Shown here: in pieces, positions 9,348-17,228 of the stretch
How the letters are laid out: each line of letters begins with the position of its first letter
How positions within the stretch are numbered: the first letter of the stretch is position 1
Assembly (NCBI RefSeq): GCF_016125575.1
Contig: NZ_WGLM01000001.1
Span: forward strand, 62,001 to 126,000
Direction: 5' to 3'
Length of the DNA: 64,000 nucleotides
Source: Limimaricola sp.
Lineage (GTDB): Bacteria > Pseudomonadota > Alphaproteobacteria > Rhodobacterales > Rhodobacteraceae
The notes under the pieces: model-generated
What the model was told of the DNA's origin: nothing
Seen by the model: only the letters and a program-made list of their open reading frames with translations
The model's database searches: none
Program-made: the position numbers and the translations under genes

Positions 9348-9829
9348 ACGAGCACGAGGATGCCCGGTTCGAGGATGCCAGCGAAGCGCCGTTGCGGCTG
9401 CTCGCGCTGGATGCCGAGGACCTGTCAGTCATCTCGACGCTGGCGCAGGACGCGGTTCTGCCCGCTAGCGAGTTGCGCTGGGACCGCAAGACGCGCCGCT
9501 TTGCCCTGCTGCTGAACCGGTTCCGCTGGGAGGATGCCGAGAACGCCGCAGCCCGCCGTCGCGGCTTTGAGAGGGTGCAATCGGTGCTGGTCATCGAGGA
9601 CGTTCTGAAAGTGCAATCGCAAGGCGTCATGACCCATGACAAGGACATGGTTCTGTCGCTTTTGTCCATTTCATGGGAACCGGGCGAGGCGCCGGGCGGG
9701 CGCATCATGCTGACGCTGGCGGGCGACGGGGCCATCGCGGTGACGGTCGAGGCGCTGGAGGTTGTGCTGCGCGATGTGACGCGGCCCTATCTTGCGCCCT
9801 CGGGCAAGGCGCCGGACCACCCGGAATGA
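9344..9829 (+). CDS. DUF2948 family protein
   Basis: 161-aa cytoplasmic protein of the DUF2948 family, found almost only in alphaproteobacteria and typically beside murA and hisD. Characteristic stretches are [44 protein letters not shown] and [18 protein letters not shown]. No catalytic motif is evident; function unknown. The ATG overlaps the murA stop by 4 nt, and the stop overlaps the next gene by 4 nt, so the three are probably translated together. Confidence 0.88.
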   Translation: MNEHEDARFEDASEAPLRLLALDAEDLSVISTLAQDAVLPASELRWDRKTRRFALLLNRFRWEDAENAAARRRGFERVQSVLVIEDVLKVQSQGVMTHDKDMVLSLLSISWEPGEAPGGRIMLTLAGDGAIAVTVEALEVVLRDVTRPYLAPSGKAPDHPE

Positions 9830-10320
9830 TCGTCAGGCAGTTGACTCCTGCCGATGCGCTGGCATTCCGCCATGTCCGGCTGGAGGCGCTGCGGCTGCAT
9901 CCCGACGCCTTCGGCTCCACCCTCGCCGATTGGCAGGGTTTGCCTGAATCGGCTTATGTTCAGCGGATCGAGGGCAGCGTGATTTTCGGCCTGTTCACGG
10001 ATAAGGGTCTGGAAGGGATCCTTGCCTATGACCGCGAGCGCGGCGGCAACTGCCGCCATCGCGCCGGGCTGCATGCGATCTACGTGCGCAAGGGCCTGCG
10101 CGGCAAGGGCGGGGCCGACATGCTGATGCAGGCGGCCATTGCGCGGGCGCGGGCGGATGGCGTTGTGCAGCTGGAACTGTCGGTCAGCGAGACCAACGCG
10201 CGCGCCTACGATTTTTACTGGCGTCACGGCTTTGTCCGTTACGCGGTGTCGCCCCGCGCGTTGCTGGTCAAGGACCGCTATCTGGACGAGTTGAACCTTT
10301 GCAAGCGATTGGATGATTGA
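9826..10320 (+). CDS. GNAT family N-acetyltransferase
   Basis: 164-aa acetyltransferase. The start [22 protein letters not shown] gives the usual first strand and helix, the acetyl-CoA loop is IYVRKGLRGKGGADMLMQAAI (Q/RxxGxG/A type), and the C-terminal NARAYDFYWRHGFVRY is the common GNAT end. Substrate unknown. The ATG overlaps the DUF2948 stop by 4 nt. A hairpin directly follows the stop codon and separates it from hisD. Confidence 0.88.
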   Translation: MIVRQLTPADALAFRHVRLEALRLHPDAFGSTLADWQGLPESAYVQRIEGSVIFGLFTDKGLEGILAYDRERGGNCRHRAGLHAIYVRKGLRGKGGADMLMQAAIARARADGVVQLELSVSETNARAYDFYWRHGFVRYAVSPRALLVKDRYLDELNLCKRLDD

Positions 10321-10339
10321 GCCGCCCCGGTGGGGCGGC
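10321..10339. terminator. GC-rich hairpin after the GNAT stop codon
   Basis: GCCGCCCC (10321-10328), loop GGT, GGGGCGGC (10332-10339): a perfect 8-bp stem starting at the base after the stop codon. There is no strong T-run, only TATTTGG 13 nt later inside a dispersed repeat. It probably ends or slows transcription before hisD. Confidence 0.55.
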
Positions 10340-10342
10340 GTA

Positions 10343-10372
10343 TCCGGCGGCAGTATTTGGGGCAAGATGAAG
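10343..10372 (+). repeat. Dispersed intergenic repeat, copy 1
   Basis: A 30-nt stretch beginning TCCGGCGG and containing GTATTTGGGGCAAG. It matches 28 of 30 positions with 52920-52949. Both copies sit just after a GC-rich hairpin that follows a stop codon. Its role is unknown; it could be part of a terminator or mRNA 3'-end signal. Confidence 0.6.
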
Positions 10373-10437
10373 CGCGGTCCGCGGATTGCCGCGCCCGTGG
10401 TGGCCCGCTATGTGCAGGGCCGAAGGAGACCCAGCCG

Positions 10438-11742
10438 ATGCCGATGTTTCTGACCACACGCGATGCCGATTTCGAGGCGCGTTTCACCGCCCTGCTGGCG
10501 ATGAAGCGCGAGGATAGTCCAGACGTGGACGCTGTGGTGGCCGAGATTATCGCCCGGGTCCGCGCCGAGGGCGACGCCGCGCTGATCGACCTGACACGCC
10601 GGTTCGACCGGCTGGACCTTCGCCCAGAAATGCTGCGCTTTTCGCCCGATGAAATTGCTGCCGAATGTGCCAAGGTCGGCGCCGAGGATCGCGCGGCGCT
10701 GGAACTGGCCGCCGCGCGCATCCGCGCTTACCACGAACGCCAGATGCCGGAAGATGCGCGCTGGACCGACGCGACGGGGGCAGACCTTGGCTGGCGGTGG
10801 ACGGCCGTATCGGCGGCGGGGCTTTACGTGCCGGGCGGTATCGCCTCCTACCCGTCTTCGGTTCTGATGAACGCGATCCCGGCGCGGGTGGCAGGCGTCG
10901 ACCGGCTGGCCATCTGCGTGCCCACGCCTGATGGTGCGGTCAACCCGCTGGTGCTGATGGCCGCGCAGATTGCCGGGGTGGACGAGATTTACCGCATCGG
11001 CGGGGCACAGGCGATTGCCGCGCTGGCCTACGGGACCAAGACGATCGCGCCGGTCGACAAGATCACCGGGCCGGGCAATGCCTTTGTCGCGGCAGCCAAG
11101 CGGCGGGTCTTCGGCAAGGTCGGGATCGACATGATCGCCGGGCCGTCCGAGATCCTTGTCATCGCTGACGCTGACAACGACCCGGACTGGATCGCGCTGG
11201 ACCTGCTGAGCCAGGCCGAGCATGACGAAAGCGCGCAGGCGCTGCTGATCACCGATGACGCGGAGTTTGCCCAGGCAGTGGCCGCGGCGGTGGACGCGCG
11301 CCTTCAGACGCTGGAGCGCCGCGCGGTGGCCGGGGCCAGCTGGCGCGATTTCGGCGCGATCATCACGGTTTCGGACATGGACGAGGCGGTGCGGCTGGCC
11401 GACCGGATTGCGCCCGAGCATCTGGAAATCTGCACCGGCGATGCCGAGGCGCTGGCCGCCCGTATCCGCCATGCGGGCGCGATCTTTATCGGCGGCTGGA
11501 CGCCCGAGGCCATCGGCGATTACGTAGGCGGACCAAACCACGTTTTGCCCACCGCTCGCTCGGCCCGGTTTTCCAGCGGCCTCAGCGTGATGGATTTTCT
11601 CAAGCGCACCACGCTTTCGCGGATGAGCCCCGCGGCGTTGGCGGCCATCGGGCCAGCGGCTGCGCGACTGGCGCGATCGGAAAGCCTTCAGGCGCACGGG
11701 CTGAGCGTGCTGGCCCGGCTTGATCGGCTGAACGAGGGTTAG
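10438..11742 (+). CDS. hisD: Histidinol dehydrogenase
   Basis: Last two steps of histidine synthesis: NAD+-dependent oxidation of L-histidinol to L-histidine with Zn2+. The 434-aa length matches the family. Visible blocks are AGLYVPGGIASYPSSVLMNA, IAGPSEILVIAD, the Zn/catalytic region SQAEHDESAQ and APEHLEI, and the C-terminal GDYVGGPNHVLPT. The ATG at 10438 follows AAGGAG with a 9-nt spacer, which fixes the start. Confidence 0.97.
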   Translation: MPMFLTTRDADFEARFTALLAMKREDSPDVDAVVAEIIARVRAEGDAALIDLTRRFDRLDLRPEMLRFSPDEIAAECAKVGAEDRAALELAAARIRAYHERQMPEDARWTDATGADLGWRWTAVSAAGLYVPGGIASYPSSVLMNAIPARVAGVDRLAICVPTPDGAVNPLVLMAAQIAGVDEIYRIGGAQAIAALAYGTKTIAPVDKITGPGNAFVAAAKRRVFGKVGIDMIAGPSEILVIADADNDPDWIALDLLSQAEHDESAQALLITDDAEFAQAVAAAVDARLQTLERRAVAGASWRDFGAIITVSDMDEAVRLADRIAPEHLEICTGDAEALAARIRHAGAIFIGGWTPEAIGDYVGGPNHVLPTARSARFSSGLSVMDFLKRTTLSRMSPAALAAIGPAAARLARSESLQAHGLSVLARLDRLNEG

Positions 11743-11819
11743 GAGGGTGGGGCTGATCGGGTTCTTGATCCGCGACGGGCGTTGGGGCATCAACCCCTGA
11801 CACTCTGGACGGACGCGCC

Positions 11820-12299
11820 ATGACCCGCATTTCCCATATCGAGATCGACGACGCGGGCTTGCCCATGCCCACGCCCGAGATCGAGCAGGAGCGCAAGGTC
11901 GCCATTTTCGACCTGCTGGAAGACAACAGCTTTGTGATTCCCGGCCGTGAAGGGCGCGCCGCACCTGACGGCCCGTATCGCCTTGGCCTGTCGATCCGCG
12001 AGCGGCGGCTGGTCTTCGATATTGCCACCGAGGACGGCACGCCCGCAGCACAGTTTCACCTGTCGCTGGGGCCATTCCGGCAGGTGGTGAAGGATTACTT
12101 CCAGATCTGCGCGAGCTATTTCGATGCGGTCAAAACGCTGCCACCCAGCCAGATCGAAACCATCGACATGGCCCGCCGCGGGATTCACAACGAGGGGGCC
12201 CGCGTGTTGCAGGAACGCCTGCAGGGTAAGGCCGATGTGGACAACGACACTGCGCGCCGCTTGTTCACGCTGATCTGCGTGCTGCATTTCGGGGGCTAG
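11820..12299 (+). CDS. UPF0262 family protein
   Basis: 159-aa protein of family UPF0262, restricted mainly to alphaproteobacteria and usually placed after hisD. Recognised by the acidic N-terminus, KVAIFDLLEDNSF, the FHLSLGPFRQVVKDYFQICASY core and the final RRLFTLICVLHFGG. No known activity. It lies 77 nt after hisD and 4 nt before the phosphatase gene, in one co-oriented run. Confidence 0.88.
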   Translation: MTRISHIEIDDAGLPMPTPEIEQERKVAIFDLLEDNSFVIPGREGRAAPDGPYRLGLSIRERRLVFDIATEDGTPAAQFHLSLGPFRQVVKDYFQICASYFDAVKTLPPSQIETIDMARRGIHNEGARVLQERLQGKADVDNDTARRLFTLICVLHFGG

Positions 12300-12303
12300 G
12301 GGC

Positions 12304-12792
12304 TTGGACGATACCCCGCCGCCGAAACTCCCCGAGGCGCTGCCCCAGTCGGTGCTGTTCTGCTGCGATCACAATGCCGTCCGCTCGCCCATGGCTGAAG
12401 GCATCATGAAGAAGTTCTACGGCACCGCCTGCTATATCCAGTCGGCCGGCGTGCGATCGGACATGGAGATCGACGGTTTCGCCATTGCCGTCTGTGCCGA
12501 GATCGGGGTGGAACTGTCGCGCCACCGCTCGCGCAGTTTCGACGAGATGAAGGAGTGGGGCGACGATCTGTCCTCGTTCGATCTGGTCCTCGCGCTGTCG
12601 CCCGCCAGCCAGCGCCGCGCGCTGGACCTGACGCAGTATTTCCATATGGACGTGGAATACTGGCCGATCCTCGACCCAACGGGCCTTGGCGAAGGGCGCG
12701 AGGCGAAACTGGCCAGCTATCGCCAAACCCGCGACCAGATCATTGCCCGCCTGATAGCGCGTTGGGGGCCGCCGGTACCGGACGTGACGTGA
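12304..12792 (+). CDS. Low-molecular-weight phosphotyrosine phosphatase-like protein
   Basis: 162-aa member of the arsenate reductase / LMW-PTP superfamily. The phosphate-binding loop CX5R is CDHNAVR, followed by SPMAEG; the acid/base Asp is probably in ILDPTG near the C-terminus. It could act on phosphotyrosine or arsenate; the family member next to UPF0262 is not characterised. A TTG at 12304 is the likely start, 4 nt after the UPF0262 stop; no ATG is suitably placed. Confidence 0.85.
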   Translation: MDDTPPPKLPEALPQSVLFCCDHNAVRSPMAEGIMKKFYGTACYIQSAGVRSDMEIDGFAIAVCAEIGVELSRHRSRSFDEMKEWGDDLSSFDLVLALSPASQRRALDLTQYFHMDVEYWPILDPTGLGEGREAKLASYRQTRDQIIARLIARWGPPVPDVT

Positions 12793-12884
12793 TCGCGGGC
12801 GATTAGCCCTTGAAAATTCACGGCCAGAGGCGCAAGAGAACGCCGTCTGCGATTTCTGGCGGACAACGCAATATTGGAGACCCC

Positions 12885-13103
12885 ATGGCCAAGGAAGAAC
12901 TTCTCGAATTTCCGGGCGTCGTGAAGGAACTCCTGCCGAATGCGACGTTCAGGGTCGAGTTGGAAAACGGCCATGAGATCATCGCGCATACGGCAGGCAA
13001 GATGCGCAAGAACCGCATCCGCGTTCTGGCCGGCGACAAGGTGCAGGTCGAGATGACCCCCTACGATCTGACCAAGGGTCGGATCAACTACCGCTTCAAG
13101 TAA
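12885..13103 (+). CDS. infA: Translation initiation factor IF-1
   Basis: 72-aa OB-fold factor that binds the ribosomal A site during initiation. The sequence begins [20 protein letters not shown] and ends with the standard [15 protein letters not shown]; length is exact for the family. The ATG at 12885 is fixed by homology; an upstream in-frame ATG at 12810 would add 25 residues not present in IF-1. A 92-nt gap precedes it and may hold its own promoter. Confidence 0.97.
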   Translation: MAKEELLEFPGVVKELLPNATFRVELENGHEIIAHTAGKMRKNRIRVLAGDKVQVEMTPYDLTKGRINYRFK

Positions 13104-13106
13104 GCC

Positions 13107-13703
13107 TTGACCGGCCGTGACGTGCCGCGCCTGATCCTTGGATCGGCCTCGCCCCGGCGGCTGGAATTGCTGGCGCAGATCGGCCTTGTGCCGGATGACG
13201 TGCGTCCTCCCGACATCGACGAGACCCCCCAGAAGGGTGAGTTGCCGCGCGACTATGTCCGGCGCATCGCCGCGGCCAAGGTGGCGGCGGTGCAGGCCGA
13301 ACCCGAGGACGTCGTGCTTTGCGCCGATACCACCGTGGCGCTGGGCCGGCGCATCATGGGCAAGCCCGCTGATGCCGCCGAGGCCGAGGCGTTCCTGCGC
13401 GCGCTGTCGGGGCGGCGACACCGGGTGATCACGGCGGTCGCGGTCAAGCGCGGCGACCGGCAGTGGCTGCGCGACGTGGTGACCACGGTCGCCGTCAAGC
13501 GGCTGGGCCCGCCCGAGATTGCTGCCTATCTGGCCAGCGGCGACTGGCAGGGCAAGGCAGGCGGCTATGCCATCCAGGGGCCGGCGGGCGCCTTCATCCC
13601 GTGGATCAACGGATCGTTCACCGCGGTCGTGGGCCTTCCCCTGGCCGAGGCGGCGGGGCTGCTGGTTGCGGCGGGCTATCCGGTTTACGGGGGTGGGGCA
13701 TGA
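13107..13703 (+). CDS. maf: Maf-like nucleoside triphosphate pyrophosphatase
   Basis: Housekeeping NTP pyrophosphatase (198 aa) that removes modified or excess nucleotides. It has the Maf signature [12 protein letters not shown], the substrate motif [20 protein letters not shown] with its Asp, [13 protein letters not shown], and the end [14 protein letters not shown]. The start is a TTG three nt after the infA stop. The stop overlaps the RNase gene start by 3 nt. Confidence 0.93.
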   Translation: MTGRDVPRLILGSASPRRLELLAQIGLVPDDVRPPDIDETPQKGELPRDYVRRIAAAKVAAVQAEPEDVVLCADTTVALGRRIMGKPADAAEAEAFLRALSGRRHRVITAVAVKRGDRQWLRDVVTTVAVKRLGPPEIAAYLASGDWQGKAGGYAIQGPAGAFIPWINGSFTAVVGLPLAEAAGLLVAAGYPVYGGGA

Positions 13704-14725
13704 AGGGACGGACCATCGCGCTCGACCATGTGGAGGGGCAGGAGGCGGCGGCGCTGCTGGTTGACGGCCGGCTGGACGACCTGCTGATCGGCGACGAGGA
13801 CAGCCCGCGCCCCGGCGCGATATTCCGCGCGATCTGTGACCGCCCGGTGAAGGGGCAGGGCGGCATGTTCCTGCGCCTGCCCGACGGGATGGGCGGCTTT
13901 CTGCGCGCGGCCAAGGGGTTGCGGCCGGGCCAGCCGGTGCTGGTGCAGGTCACCGGCCATGCCGAGCCGGGCAAGGCGGTGCCGCTGACCGACAGGGTGT
14001 TGTTCAAGAGCCGCTATGCCATCGTGACCCCCGGCGCGCCGGGCCGCAACATCAGCCGCGCCATCACCGACGAGGAAGAGCGCGTGCGCCTTGCCGCCAT
14101 TGCCGAGGTAGAGATGACGGGGCCGCACGGTTTGATCCTGCGCTCTGCCGCTGCGGGCGCCCCCGAGGATGACATTGCCGAAGACATCGCCGCGATGCGC
14201 GATCTTGCCGATGCGGTTCTGGCCGATGCGACAGGCACCACGCCCGAGGCGCTGACAGAGGGTGACGGGCCGCATGCGCTGGCCTGGCGCGACTGGACCA
14301 TACCGGCCGAGGTGGTGACCGAGGCTGGCAGTTTCGCGACGCTTGGCGTGCTGGACCAGATCGCGGCGCTGGCCCGGCCCGAGGTGCAACTGGGCGAAGG
14401 CTCGATGTTTGTCGAGGCGACGCGTGCGCTAACGGCGATCGATGTCAATACTGGCGGCGATACCTCGCCCGCCGCGGCGCTGAAGGTGAACCTTGCCGCC
14501 GCCCGCGCAATACCCCGCGCGTTACGCCTGCGCGGCTGGGGCGGCCAGATCGTGATCGATTTCGCGCCGATGTCCAAGGCGCATCGGCGGCAAGTGGAAC
14601 AATCGCTGCGCGCCGCGTTCCGCGCGGATCCGATCGAGACCAGCCTTGTCGGATGGACGGCGATGGGCCTTTTCGAACTGAGCCGCAAGCGCGAGCGTCG
14701 GCCTCTGTTCTCGGGGCCAGCGTGA
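13700..14725 (+). CDS. rng: Short ribonuclease E/G family protein
   Basis: 341-aa endoribonuclease of the RNase E/G family, shorter than E. coli RNase G (489 aa). The DNase I-like catalytic part keeps both metal-binding Asp motifs, [16 protein letters not shown] and [11 protein letters not shown]. The N-terminal S1-like part is reduced and no CPxCxG zinc link is seen. This compact form between maf and yacG is common in Rhodobacterales. Probable role in rRNA or mRNA processing. Confidence 0.85.
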   Translation: MKGRTIALDHVEGQEAAALLVDGRLDDLLIGDEDSPRPGAIFRAICDRPVKGQGGMFLRLPDGMGGFLRAAKGLRPGQPVLVQVTGHAEPGKAVPLTDRVLFKSRYAIVTPGAPGRNISRAITDEEERVRLAAIAEVEMTGPHGLILRSAAAGAPEDDIAEDIAAMRDLADAVLADATGTTPEALTEGDGPHALAWRDWTIPAEVVTEAGSFATLGVLDQIAALARPEVQLGEGSMFVEATRALTAIDVNTGGDTSPAAALKVNLAAARAIPRALRLRGWGGQIVIDFAPMSKAHRRQVEQSLRAAFRADPIETSLVGWTAMGLFELSRKRERRPLFSGPA

Positions 14726-14901
14726 TGTCCTGTCCGATCTGCGCCCGCCCCACCGATCCGAAGTACAAACCCTTCTGCTCGCGCCGCTGCGCGGATATCG
14801 ACCTCGCCAAGTGGCTGACGGGCAGCTATGCCATTCCCGTGCCCGAAGAGGATGAGGACGAGCCGCCTCTGCCGCCCGACGACGACGGCCCGGCGCACTA
14901 G
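14725..14901 (+). CDS. yacG: DNA gyrase inhibitor YacG
   Basis: 58-aa zinc-binding protein. The four Cys are in CPIC and FCSRRC (CX2C-X15-CX3C), followed by ADIDLAKWLTGSYAIP, the family hallmark, and an acidic tail. YacG binds GyrB and blocks DNA binding in E. coli. The ATG at 14725 shares one base with the RNase G stop (TGATG). It ends the murA-to-yacG run. Confidence 0.93.
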   Translation: MSCPICARPTDPKYKPFCSRRCADIDLAKWLTGSYAIPVPEEDEDEPPLPPDDDGPAH

Positions 14902-14920
14902 CCTGACTAGTCTTTTTCTT
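14897..14920 (+). terminator. Weak Rho-independent terminator after yacG
   Basis: ACTAG (14897-14901), loop CCTGA, CTAGT (14907-14911), then TCTTTTTCTT. The stem is only 5 bp and overlaps the stop codon, but the T-rich tail at the end of a long operon supports a terminator. Confidence 0.4.
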
Positions 14921-14994
14921 GCCGCAGATCGGTAAGAGGGCCCGAAGAATTGAACCGCACTGGTCTTTTTCAGACCATCTGCTGGCCGCGACGC

Positions 14995-15648
14995 TTACTT
15001 AACAGCGAACACCGCATGGTAGGCGTCAGCCCGCGCGCGCAGGTCGTCTAGGCTGACGGGCCAGCTGGTGCGGTCGGCAATGTCGAAACCATCATCGACC
15101 ATCACCGCGTCTTCCAGCATCATGTACTTTGAAGACCCGGCGGCCGAAGTGCCGATCAGCGCGGCAAATCCGCCGCCGCTTGTTGCCGCGCCGCAGACGA
15201 CGATAAGCATCGGTGTATCTTGCCCGGCCAGCGGCGCGCGCTCCTCGGTATAGGTGTCCTCGCTGCCCCAGCAATAGCGCGGCGCATAATCGGATTCGTC
15301 CGTCGCGAAGGGTCCGCCATAGGCGCTGAGCCTGTAGGTCAGGGTGATGACGGGGCGCGAACGGTTCTCGCCCTCCTCTGAAGTGATCGGAGCGTAGATA
15401 TCCGTGCTTCCTTCATCGACATAGATGTTCTGCCAAGGCTCGGCGTCGGTATAGGGATGCGCATCGTACCCGTCCGGCGCCCAGGCCGGGCGCGGCAGGA
15501 CAAGATCGACCATCGCGGGCACATGCACGGCAATCGTCTTGTCCTGCGTGGTGATGGTGGGGTCGTCGTCTGCAGCCGCCAACACCGGCACGAGCATCAG
15601 GACGACGCCAAAGACAGCAGCGCGGGCCGCACGATGTTGCACGGGCAT
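14995..15648 (-). CDS. Exported protein of unknown family (paralogue of 29227-29868)
   Basis: 217-aa protein with a signal peptide (core VFGVVLMLVPVLAAADDD), so periplasmic or secreted. No family recognised. It shares blocks with the 29227-29868 product in the same order: LPRPxWAPDGYDAHP, a central PMLIVVCGAA with a Cys, FAALIGTSA, and the end SWPVSLDDLRARADAY. The shared order and spacing mark paralogues. The ATG at 15648 starts the signal peptide. Predicted mixed alpha/beta with several Trp. Confidence 0.7.
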   Translation of the reverse strand: MPVQHRAARAAVFGVVLMLVPVLAAADDDPTITTQDKTIAVHVPAMVDLVLPRPAWAPDGYDAHPYTDAEPWQNIYVDEGSTDIYAPITSEEGENRSRPVITLTYRLSAYGGPFATDESDYAPRYCWGSEDTYTEERAPLAGQDTPMLIVVCGAATSGGGFAALIGTSAAGSSKYMMLEDAVMVDDGFDIADRTSWPVSLDDLRARADAYHAVFAVK

Positions 15649-15749
15649 AGCGTGTTCCCACCCCTTTCGATGCCGGTCATCCACCCGGCATGGCAAGCAA
15701 TGTTGGAAAGTTTACTGCGCCCGGAGGGAGCGATCAACCAAAGGCCCAG

Positions 15750-16670
15750 TCAACTGCGCCAGATCGGGTTCGACCAGGCCCGCTTGCCCGAACGGTCGAT
15801 CAGCGTGACACGGATCCAGTCGGAATTGGCGAACCGGTCGAGCGACATCTCTGCCCCGGTCATCGACTGGCCATGCACCGCCTGCGCCGCCGTACCCTTG
15901 CCCTGCACGATCACCGAACTGACCGCCGAACAGTCGACATGGATCTTTTTCGGCCCGACGGTGATGCCGCGCAGCTCCGGTCCCTGGCTGGAATAGAAAT
16001 CGCCCGCCTTCAGCGCCGCGAGCAGCAGGTCGGGGTCGTTCGCCTCGGCCTTGACCATGACCCAGCCGCCGAAATGGTCCGGCTCGGAGAAATGCGCGTC
16101 ATCGGTGGCGATCATGCTCAGGCGCCGGCCCTCCGACAGCAACAGGTCGGCGATCTGAAACCCGTCGGGCCGGTCGCAGCCCATCGCGCAGCCGTGGTTG
16201 TAGATCTCTACAGCGTGGGCCGCCGCGATCCCCCGCGCATCGGCCAGCGTCAGCCCCGACCATTGCGGATGCGCAATGGCCACGAAGGCGCCCGCGGCCA
16301 CCGCCCGCGCGGCGATCTCGGGCCCGCTTTCCTGGTTGTCGACCGGCAGGAAATGCGGCGCGTTGGGCGGCGTGAAATCCGCCGGCAGGCCCACGGCCAG
16401 GATGTGCCACAACTCGCCATTTGCCATCGCGCCGGAATGCAGTTCCGCCCCGAGGATGGTGGTGAAGCTGTTGTCGCGGTAGGGCAGGGTATCGGCGATG
16501 GGATAGCCGTACATGCCGATGAAATGGTCGGTCAGCGCGATGAAATCATAGCCTTCCGCCTTGTAGCGGCGGCAGACTTCGGCCGGCGCCAGAACGCCGT
16601 CCGACAGGGTGGAATGGGTGTGCAGGTTGCCGCGCCAAAAACGGCCGGGCTTGGCGAAAAGTTCGGTCAT
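15750..16670 (-). CDS. PHP-domain (CehA/McbA-like) metallohydrolase
   Basis: 306-aa PHP-fold phosphoesterase. The four PHP motifs are visible: NLHTHSTLSDG, ALTDHF, IAHPQW and ATDDAH, giving the His/Asp metal ligands. The C-terminal 60-70 residues form a beta-rich domain. Such proteins hydrolyse phosphoesters or carbamates; the substrate is unknown. The ATG at 16670 (MTELFAKPGRFWRGNLHTHS) is preferred over one seven codons upstream because GGAAAG lies just before it. Confidence 0.85.
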   Translation of the reverse strand: MTELFAKPGRFWRGNLHTHSTLSDGVLAPAEVCRRYKAEGYDFIALTDHFIGMYGYPIADTLPYRDNSFTTILGAELHSGAMANGELWHILAVGLPADFTPPNAPHFLPVDNQESGPEIAARAVAAGAFVAIAHPQWSGLTLADARGIAAAHAVEIYNHGCAMGCDRPDGFQIADLLLSEGRRLSMIATDDAHFSEPDHFGGWVMVKAEANDPDLLLAALKAGDFYSSQGPELRGITVGPKKIHVDCSAVSSVIVQGKGTAAQAVHGQSMTGAEMSLDRFANSDWIRVTLIDRSGKRAWSNPIWRS

Positions 16671-16850
16671 GGGGCTTTCCGGGGAACTCAAGATAGCTCT
16701 GCCTAAGCCGGAGATTTGACAGGCAGATGACAGTGGACGCAGGGATCGGGCCCGCCCGCGTGCGCGGACCGCGAAAACCGCTGGACACCCTTCGCGCCCA
16801 CGTCTAGAACGCGCTCACCCCGCGTGTCAGGTGATCCTGCCGCGCCCCGT

Positions 16851-16925
16851 GCCTGGGTAGCTCAGGGGTAGAGCAGTGGATTGAAAATCCTCGTGTCGGT
16901 GGTTCGATTCCGCCCCCGGGCACCA
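16851..16925 (+). tRNA. tRNA-Phe (GAA), integration site of the island
   Basis: Complete cloverleaf: acceptor GCCTGGG/CCCGGGC, D arm GCTCAGGGGTAGAGC, anticodon loop with GAA in GATTGAAAATC, T arm GGTGGTTCGATTCCGCC, encoded CCA at 16923-16925. The last 16 bases recur at 27701-27716, so the 3' end is the attachment core and the gene is restored on insertion. Confidence 0.97.
16910..16925 (+). repeat. Attachment site at the tRNA-Phe end
   Basis: CCGCCCCCGGGCACCA forms the T-stem 3' side, acceptor 3' strand and CCA of tRNA-Phe. Identical to 27701-27716; flanking bases differ (T and C here, G and T there), which limits the core to 16 bp. Confidence 0.9.
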
Positions 16926-17149
16926 CAAAACATATAAAATTTCATTATATTCCAGATAATTAACGAGAGACCTAGATTTTGTGTCCACCCTAGTGCCCAC
17001 CTTTGACCCGGCGCTGTCGCCAGTTGGTGCCGTCTAGCAAGGGCTGCAAACGAGTCCTAATTCACGAGCACGGCCACCGACTAGCATCTGGATGTCGGGG
17101 AGGGTGTTCCTCAAGCAATCCATTGACACGTAATGGCTTTGCCGGCGGA

Positions 17150-17164
17150 CTATACAAAATATAG
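17150..17164. promoter_or_regulatory. Inverted repeat in the methyltransferase promoter region
   Basis: CTATA (17150-17154), spacer CAAAA, TATAG (17160-17164), 65 bases upstream of the methyltransferase start in an AT-rich stretch. It could be an operator for autoregulation of the restriction-modification genes or overlap a -10 box. No separate controller gene is present. Confidence 0.35.
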
Positions 17165-17228
17165 ATGACGCCTGGACCAGAGCAACAAGGCATGGTATTG
17201 AGTTGGAAGGGAATCATGGAATGAAAAT

